Position numbers and translations under genes: made by a program
Origin: Flagellimonas amoyensis
GTDB taxonomy: Bacteria > Bacteroidota > Bacteroidia > Flavobacteriales > Flavobacteriaceae
Reading direction: 5' to 3'
DNA length: 64,000 nt
Assembly (NCBI RefSeq): GCF_003058265.1
Contig: NZ_QBUK01000010.1
Coordinates: 156,898-220,897 of the forward strand
The notes under the pieces: generated by a model
Seen by the model: only the letters and a program-made list of their open reading frames with translations
Told to the model about the DNA's origin: nothing
Databases searched by the model: none
Part shown: one piece after another, positions 59,077 to 64,000 of the stretch
Layout of the letters: each line of letters starts with the position of its first letter
Position numbering within the stretch: the first letter of the stretch is position 1

Positions 59077-60177
59077 ATGAAAAATGTATTTTTTGCCAGT
59101 CTGATGATTCTTTTTGCATTGGCCTGTAAAGAAAAACCTGAAGAAAAACCCATGTACACCCTTTTTGTTGGCACCTATACCGATGGCGATAGCGAAGGCA
59201 TTTATACCTATACCTTCGATGCTGGAACCGGTGAGTTGACCCAAAAACAGTTGGCAGCCAAATTGACCAATCCTTCCTATTTGGCCCTTTCCAAAGATCA
59301 TAAAAACCTGTATGCCGTTCAAGAAACGGCCGATTTTGATAGTTTGGGAGGCGGGGTTACCGCTTTTGCTTTGAAGGATGGGGTGTTGGAAATCCAGAAC
59401 AGTATGGGTACCCAAGGGGCACATCCATGCCATGTTTCGCTTTCGGGGGATGGTCATTTGGCCGTGGCCAATTATACAGGCGGCAATGTGGCCGTTTTCA
59501 AATTGAACGCTGATGGTTCATTGGGGGATGCCCCACAAATTATCGATCACAAAGTATTGGACACCACCAAAACCGCCCATGCCCATATGGCCCAATTTAC
59601 AGCCGATGGGTTGATGGTTACCGATTTGGGATTGGATGCCGTAAAAAGATACAAAGCGGAAAATGGAGAGTTTGTTCCAACTTCCCAACCAAGTCTACCC
59701 TTCGTTGATGGCGCAGGTCCTAGGCATTTCACCTTTGGTGAAGGTGGAAAGATGCTCTATGTCATCAACGAACTGAACAGTACTATTTCCGTTTTTGAAA
59801 AAGATGGAGAGGGCCAATATCAAGAAGCCCAATTGATTGAAACAACGGATTCCAATTATCAGGGAAACAATGCCTGTGCAGACCTTCATTTGTCTCCTGA
59901 TGGCAAATTCCTGTACGGTTCCAACAGGGGAGAAAATACCATCGTATTCTTTTCCGTAAATCCTGAAAATGGGACATTGACCTTGGCAGGAAGGGAATCC
60001 GTTCACGGGGATTGGCCCCGTAATTTTTCCATGGATCCCACAGGGGAATTTTTGTTGGTTGCCAATCAAAAATCAAGCAACATTACCGTTTTTAAACGGA
60101 ATGCGGAAAAGGGTACCCTTACCTATTTGAACGAAACTGCATTGCCCAATCCGGTATGTCTGGTGTTTGAGGATTAA
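59077..60177 (+). CDS. Lactonase family beta-propeller lipoprotein
   Basis: 366 aa. Lipoprotein signal with Cys17 (LFALACKEK). Seven-bladed propeller of the 6-phosphogluconolactonase (Pgl/YbhE) family: TLFVGTYTDGDSEGIYTYTFDAGTG, LTNPSYLALSKDHKNLYAVQE, GAHPCHVSLSGDGHLAVANYTGGNVAVFKLNADGSLG, GPRHFTFGEGGKMLYVINELNSTISVF and CADLHLSPDGKFLYGSNRGENTIVFFSV. Being anchored outside the cytoplasm, it cannot serve the pentose phosphate pathway directly; another sugar lactone is more likely. Confidence 0.9.
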   Translation: MKNVFFASLMILFALACKEKPEEKPMYTLFVGTYTDGDSEGIYTYTFDAGTGELTQKQLAAKLTNPSYLALSKDHKNLYAVQETADFDSLGGGVTAFALKDGVLEIQNSMGTQGAHPCHVSLSGDGHLAVANYTGGNVAVFKLNADGSLGDAPQIIDHKVLDTTKTAHAHMAQFTADGLMVTDLGLDAVKRYKAENGEFVPTSQPSLPFVDGAGPRHFTFGEGGKMLYVINELNSTISVFEKDGEGQYQEAQLIETTDSNYQGNNACADLHLSPDGKFLYGSNRGENTIVFFSVNPENGTLTLAGRESVHGDWPRNFSMDPTGEFLLVANQKSSNITVFKRNAEKGTLTYLNETALPNPVCLVFED

Positions 60178-60192
60178 GAAATTCAACAATTT

Positions 60193-60300
60193 GTCACATC
60201 GAGTGGAATCGCATGGCGATTTTGTATCGAGATGTGTGAGGTTCTCGACCTGCCTGCCGACAGGCAGGTACCATTTCCTTCTGAAATCATTCGAACTGAC
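60193..60300. repeat. Nested dispersed repeat (GTCA...TGAC with CCTGCCTG hairpin)
   Basis: Outer arms GTCACATCGAGTG (60193-60205) and CATTCGAACTGAC (60288-60300) are imperfectly inverted. Inside, ACCTGCCTG-CCGA-CAGGCAGGT (60248-60269) is a perfect 9-bp hairpin which looks inserted into the copy. Between the lactonase and zinc-ribbon genes, convergent. Confidence 0.7.
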
Positions 60301-60306
60301 CTGGAG

Positions 60307-61398
60307 CTACTTTTTAGCCAGTAAAACAATCACTCCAATCACAATCAGACCCAACAGCACAGCAAAGAAAATCTTCCAAAAGCTATAAGGTCGCGTACCT
60401 GAAATGTTCCCGTTTTCCCCATTGATGAAAAAGTTGTACTCCTTGCCGTTGTAGCGATAGGCACTTACATAAACGGGTAACAAAATATGCTTAAAAGTTT
60501 CTTCGGACAGTTTCATGTCCATGGAAGTCACCCTTTGGGTATCGCCCCCAATGTCCTGCATGCACCATCGGTTAGCAATGTCACGGGCGACTTCCTTGGA
60601 ATGCAGGTGGCCTTCATCCAAAGAAATGGTATATTTTTCAGTCACAAAACCGGATAGAAAACCACTGCTGAACGGTTGCAATTTTTTTAAATCCCAATAG
60701 GCAATCTTTCCCGGAATCCTTCCCGATTTTTGTTGCGAAGCTTTGATCAGGGTATCGTCCACAAAACCGGAAACTTGACCCGATGCAGGATACCAACGTG
60801 TCTTCCTGACTTGCTGGGTCACCATTTTTCCATTGGAATCGCGAACCCTTCGCGTTTCATAATAGTATTCCCCCCGTTGACCTATGTAGGAGGCATACAG
60901 TTGCGCATCAAAGGTCCAATAGGGGAGATAGAGCCCTTTGGTAAATTGGGGATCCAAAGCAGCCTTTTTCAGGTTGTTGGGGGCAAACCACAATTGTTTT
61001 ACCCAGTTCTTGAAAATGCGAAACGACTGGTTTTTATCAATCTGAAATGGCAAAACGGCCCCTGGCAAGATCCAACTTTCCTTGTAGGCATCTTCTACAA
61101 CCAAAGGTTGGCCACAGTATACACAATGGAGCGATTTATAGTTTTCCTCCACATGTTGGTCGGCCCCGCAATTTTTGCAATGCAGCATTGAGATTTCCTC
61201 ACTATGCCGTTGCGACCCCATTTCCTTGAGATAGGGATATAGTTCGAGTTCTTCAAAGCCATTTTCGTTGACCGAAATGACTTCTTCATGCCCGCAGTAC
61301 TCACAACTGACATGGGTAGTCCCGGGTTTGTATTTGAGCTCAGCGCCACAATTGGCACAGGCTTTTTTGAGTTCTGATTTTTTTACGGTCTCTTCCAA
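60307..61398 (-). CDS. Zinc-ribbon protein with C-terminal membrane anchor
   Basis: 363 aa. Four CxxC pairs in the first 95 residues form two zinc ribbons (CANCGAEL ... CEYCGHEE and CKNCGADQ ... CVYCGQPL). A middle domain follows (LPFQIDKNQSFRIFKNWVKQLWFAPNNL, LPYWTFDAQLYASYIGQRGEYYY), and a single transmembrane helix closes the protein (IFFAVLLGLIVIGVIVLLAKK). This layout matches proteins found next to SPFH-family virion-core-like proteins in many bacteria, and the SPFH gene is 129 nt upstream on the same strand. The joint role is unknown; a cytosol-facing membrane-associated complex is a fair guess. Confidence 0.85.
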   Translation of the reverse strand: MEETVKKSELKKACANCGAELKYKPGTTHVSCEYCGHEEVISVNENGFEELELYPYLKEMGSQRHSEEISMLHCKNCGADQHVEENYKSLHCVYCGQPLVVEDAYKESWILPGAVLPFQIDKNQSFRIFKNWVKQLWFAPNNLKKAALDPQFTKGLYLPYWTFDAQLYASYIGQRGEYYYETRRVRDSNGKMVTQQVRKTRWYPASGQVSGFVDDTLIKASQQKSGRIPGKIAYWDLKKLQPFSSGFLSGFVTEKYTISLDEGHLHSKEVARDIANRWCMQDIGGDTQRVTSMDMKLSEETFKHILLPVYVSAYRYNGKEYNFFINGENGNISGTRPYSFWKIFFAVLLGLIVIGVIVLLAKK

Positions 61399-61454
61399 TA
61401 GCCTTTTGTCATTCTGGTGAAATGATGGGTCCCTTTCAAGGAATGCTTGCTGGT

Positions 61455-61518
61455 GTCGTTCTGAGCGAAGCGAAGAATCTGTAGTTTGTAAGAGATACTT
61501 CGCTTCGCTCAGTATGAC
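61455..61518. repeat. Dispersed inverted repeat between SPFH and zinc-ribbon genes
   Basis: CTGAGCGAAGCGAAG (61461-61475) and CTTCGCTTCGCTCAG (61498-61512) are perfect complements, giving a 15-bp stem with a 22-nt loop. Borders GTCGTT...TATGAC fit the GTCA...TGAC pattern. The first arm is identical to 16943-16957. Confidence 0.85.
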
Positions 61519-61527
61519 AGTAACAAA

Positions 61528-62667
61528 TTATTGTCCTGGCAATGGTGGTGGGGTATTGCCTCCCAAGAACGATTTCAATTCTTCCACATCCTTCAAGGCG
61601 GTCCAAGCGGCCATGCCTTGTTTCCATACCAAGCTATCCCGATTGATGGTCCTGTTGGCAAAAAGGGATTGCAATTGCTCAAAGGTTGCAGGTCCTTGCT
61701 GAGCCCCGTTCACGGCATAATAGTAAAGCGTTTGCGCAGGCATTGGTGGAGGTATGGCCCCAGCAGCAGGTTGACCTGTGGCTTGTGGTGTCGCTTGTGT
61801 GGCACCACCCATCAGGTTCCCCATTTGTTGGGCAAGCACAAAGCCCATTCCCATTCCCATTCCGGCACCAGCAGTTCCGCCTTCGTTTTGGGCAGCGGCC
61901 TCGATGGCCTTCGCAGCCTTGAACTTGGCCAATTTGTCCAGATCCAGTTTGTCGATTCGGCTGTATTCGAAAATCTCTTTTTTGAGTTCTTCGGGCATCG
62001 AAACGTTCTCGATATAGAATTTCTCCAAGGAAATACCCACCGTTTGGAACTCCGGCGCCATCACTTCGCGACACGTATCGGAAAGCTCGGTGGTGTTGGC
62101 CGCGTATAATTCAATTGGAAGATTTGCCTTGCCCACCGTATCCGTAAATCGGGTGGCGATCAAGCTCTTCAGGTGTTCGTTGATCTCAAAATTGGTGAAG
62201 TTGCTATCGGTGCCCACAATATCCTTGATGAACTTGCCGGCATCGGACACTTTGTAGGCGTACGTACCAAATGCCCTGATTTCTACCAAACCAAAACGGT
62301 CGTCGCTCAGGGTGATAGGACTTTTCGTACCCCACTTTTCATCGGTGAACAAATGGGTGTTTACAAAGTAAACTTCAGCTTTGAAAGGAGAGTTAAAACC
62401 ATATTTCCACCCTTTCAGCGTAGCCAAAATGGGCAGGTTTTGGGTGGTGAGGTCGTAGGTGCCCGGTGAGAACACATCGGCGAGTTGACCCTCGTTGATG
62501 AAAACGGCCGTCTGCCCTTCACGGACAATCAGTTTTGCACCGTTCTTGATCTCGTTCTGGTAGCGCTCAAACCGATACGCAATGGTGTCGTCGGTGTAGT
62601 CAAGCCACTCAATAATATCAATAAACTCGTTACTGAGTTTTTCTTTGATCTTTCCAAAAATATCCAT
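61528..62667 (-). CDS. SPFH domain protein with C-terminal GYF_2 (DUF4339) domain
   Basis: 379 aa. SPFH/band-7 domain about 40-250 (GAKLIVREGQTAVFINEGQLADVFSPGTYDLTTQNLPIL ... ISLEKFYIENVSMPEELKKEI), the YdjI/virion core type, without an N-terminal membrane anchor. A coiled stretch (AAKAIEAAAQNEGG) and a glycine/methionine-rich segment (GAGMGMGMGFVLAQQMGNLMGG) precede a GYF_2 domain (WYYAVNGAQQGP-type: YYYAVNGAQQGPATFEQLQSLFANRTINRDSLVWKQGMAAW). The GYF_2 part binds proline-rich ligands in other proteins. Probably membrane-associated oligomer-former working with the zinc-ribbon protein. Confidence 0.9.
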   Translation of the reverse strand: MDIFGKIKEKLSNEFIDIIEWLDYTDDTIAYRFERYQNEIKNGAKLIVREGQTAVFINEGQLADVFSPGTYDLTTQNLPILATLKGWKYGFNSPFKAEVYFVNTHLFTDEKWGTKSPITLSDDRFGLVEIRAFGTYAYKVSDAGKFIKDIVGTDSNFTNFEINEHLKSLIATRFTDTVGKANLPIELYAANTTELSDTCREVMAPEFQTVGISLEKFYIENVSMPEELKKEIFEYSRIDKLDLDKLAKFKAAKAIEAAAQNEGGTAGAGMGMGMGFVLAQQMGNLMGGATQATPQATGQPAAGAIPPPMPAQTLYYYAVNGAQQGPATFEQLQSLFANRTINRDSLVWKQGMAAWTALKDVEELKSFLGGNTPPPLPGQ

Positions 62668-62752
62668 GGTAGTGTTTTTAGTTTATTTGTCCTTCAATGT
62701 ATTAAAAAAGTGGAATACTTGCGTTAGATAAGTATGAAATTGAGGGGAAATG

Positions 62753-63262
62753 TTACAGGTGACTTTTCAAAAAACTTATGGTGACTAACATTTGTCCCAC
62801 ATGTCGTTGGCTATGTTCAGCAGCATGAAAAAGTAGGCTGATCACCGTGGAGGGCAACTTTTTTCGCCCCACAAAACGTTCTTCGGTCAAGATGGATTCA
62901 GGAGTTGATTTGAAAACCTGTAATGCCTCGTTGACCTTATGTTCAAAATCAAAAATCAATTGTTGGGATGATGGTGCATTTTGTCCATTGCCTTCATTTC
63001 GCAAGAATTCAAATTGCTCTTCCGTCAGCGTCTTTCCTTCGGAATAGGTCAGCATACGGTCCAACACCCCGGTCATATGACGTAGATGAAAACCAACTGA
63101 GGCACGGCCAATGGGAGTTTCCCAAAGGCTGTCCTCTGGGAAATCTACCATATAGATCTTCACCTCCCGAACGGACTGCAGCAATGCATGTGCTGCAGGC
63201 TGCAAGAGCGGAGGTATATTAGGTATCGGACCACTTAGCCAATATTCTGGGGTGGTTGACAT
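62753..63262 (-). CDS. DinB family protein
   Basis: 169 aa four-helix bundle of the DinB/YfiT type. Metal-site His residues: His59/His62 in GFHLRHMTG and the cluster His146, His150, His154 in LLFHAAEHSQRHVGQM. Such proteins are putative metal-dependent transferases that use bacillithiol or other thiols. Twelve nt downstream of the oxidoreductase gene, so in one transcript with it. No signal peptide. Confidence 0.9.
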   Translation of the reverse strand: MSTTPEYWLSGPIPNIPPLLQPAAHALLQSVREVKIYMVDFPEDSLWETPIGRASVGFHLRHMTGVLDRMLTYSEGKTLTEEQFEFLRNEGNGQNAPSSQQLIFDFEHKVNEALQVFKSTPESILTEERFVGRKKLPSTVISLLFHAAEHSQRHVGQMLVTISFLKSHL

Positions 63263-63274
63263 TTACATTCTGAT

Positions 63275-64000
63275 TTAAAAATCCCGATAATCCCCTGACA
63301 GGTATTGGTTGGCCTTTTCTTCCTTGAACCGTGCCGCTTCCGCATCCCAGTGCAAGGTCTCCCCGGGAAAACGGCCCGCGATGGTGCCCAAAAGTATGGT
63401 CTCGGTCAACCGTGCCGCATAATCGAATGGCGCAGTGGTCTCTCCTTTGCCCAAGCAGGCATCCACGAACTGGTGGTAGTGCTTTGGCCCCTCGGTGTCA
63501 TAGTTGCGGATGGGCTCCCCCATGTTATTGGCCGCCGATACCTTGGCGATCTCCTTGGAGATGTCCACATACTTGCCCTTCACGATTTTTTTGGGCAACT
63601 GCATGAAGTGGGGGAGCAACAACCTGCCTTTTTCCCCTATGAACATGGCGCCCTGTTCCGGAAGCTCATTTTCAGCGGCCACGCCTGCATCCAGTGAGAT
63701 TTTGTCTTTTACGCTCTTATCATCCGATTTCTTGTCCTTTTTCATTTCCATTCCTGGTAACAAAAGGTCTTCGTGCATTTCAGGCGCACCGGGGCCATCA
63801 TACCAGACCCATTTTAAGGTCTTGGTCGTGTAGGGTGTTTGAGGGAATTCGTAAGTCACGGTGTTTTGTTCTGGATATCCGAAACCGTTAGTTGGCCTAC
63901 ACTGTGTGGTTATGGTGGTCGGAACGTCCAGTTGCAGGGCATTGTAGGGGGTATCGAAGATATGGACCCCCATATCGCCCAGGGTGCCGCAACCGTAATC
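63275..64000 (-). CDS. Gfo/Idh/MocA family oxidoreductase, C-terminal part
   Basis: Partial; the frame is open at the right edge and the N-terminal NAD-binding domain lies outside. The visible 241 residues begin DYGCGTLGDMGVHIFDTPYNAL, the catalytic domain segment of the family, and include the CGTLGDMGVHI motif with the His that acts in catalysis, then the long glycosyl-hydrolase-type bacterial insertion (VEGPGAPEMHEDLLLPG region) and closing ETLHWDAEAARFKEEKANQYLSGDYRDF. Bacteroidetes members usually carry a Tat signal and act on sugars or inositol in the periplasm; the leader cannot be checked here. Confidence 0.9.
   Translation of the reverse strand, partial: DYGCGTLGDMGVHIFDTPYNALQLDVPTTITTQCRPTNGFGYPEQNTVTYEFPQTPYTTKTLKWVWYDGPGAPEMHEDLLLPGMEMKKDKKSDDKSVKDKISLDAGVAAENELPEQGAMFIGEKGRLLLPHFMQLPKKIVKGKYVDISKEIAKVSAANNMGEPIRNYDTEGPKHYHQFVDACLGKGETTAPFDYAARLTETILLGTIAGRFPGETLHWDAEAARFKEEKANQYLSGDYRDF

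Overview
The window is a stretch of a Bacteroidetes chromosome, almost certainly from a marine member of the Flavobacteriaceae. Pointers are promoters with the Bacteroidetes -7 element TAnnTTTG, a subtilisin-like protease with a type IX secretion C-terminal tail, families typical of this group (DUF2480, DUF3078, DUF3050, DUF1460), a B. subtilis/Bacteroidetes-type succinate dehydrogenase, and short dispersed GTCA...TGAC inverted repeats between genes. A Muricauda/Flagellimonas-like genus is possible but not proven. No rRNA, tRNA, CRISPR array, transposase or integrase was seen.

Layout. 1-978 is the 3' end of a class A penicillin-binding protein, closed by a strong terminator. 1079-2904 holds the two CoA-transferase subunits, split by an unknown gene. 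2980-4867 is an accessory patch: a 35-residue ORF with its own promoter and terminator, a small HTH-like protein, an XRE/S24 repressor-like regulator and an orphan Vsr nuclease. 4936-8831 is sdhC-sdhA-(four-helix-bundle gene)-sdhB. 9011-10906 encodes a SIMPL-domain protein and two collagen-like lipoproteins, divergent from a LytTR regulator/LytS-like kinase pair and rimK (11166-14418). 14493-25117 is mixed housekeeping and transport: DUF2721, Xaa-Pro aminopeptidase, cyclase, serine hydrolase, ketopantoate reductase, CDF-like protein, esterase, BrnQ and ThiL.

25323-32997 is a complete SUF iron-sulfur operon (sufA-like, sufB, C, D, S, E, T) with DUF2480 and DUF3078 genes behind it. HflX, an EEP-family nuclease, a type IX-secreted S8 protease, a DUF4932-like metalloprotease candidate and a membrane-tethered AraC regulator follow.

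50411 back to 40406 is one long minus-strand run starting with the haem genes hemA-C-D-E-(DUF6973)-F-B and continuing into a serine hydrolase, a CNNM/CorC transporter, ogt and a DEDDy exonuclease. An AraC regulator and a ThuA gene face hemA. Ferrochelatase (hemH) lies 5 kb further on, followed by a DUF3050 gene (haem-oxygenase-like fold) and a MATE exporter. The right end carries a lactonase, a zinc-ribbon/SPFH-GYF pair, a DinB protein and the C-terminal part of a Gfo/Idh/MocA oxidoreductase.

Several parts connect: SUF supplies clusters for SdhB and perhaps ferrochelatase; the haem genes supply the SdhC cytochrome b. The most distinctive observations are the dispersed inverted-repeat family, a 25-bp dyad before the AraC regulator facing hemA, the hemH-DUF3050 pairing, an exact 17-bp motif shared by two intergenic regions, unrelated genes inserted between obligate-partner subunits (scoA/scoB and sdhA/sdhB), and the short promoter-ORF-terminator unit at 2980-3198.
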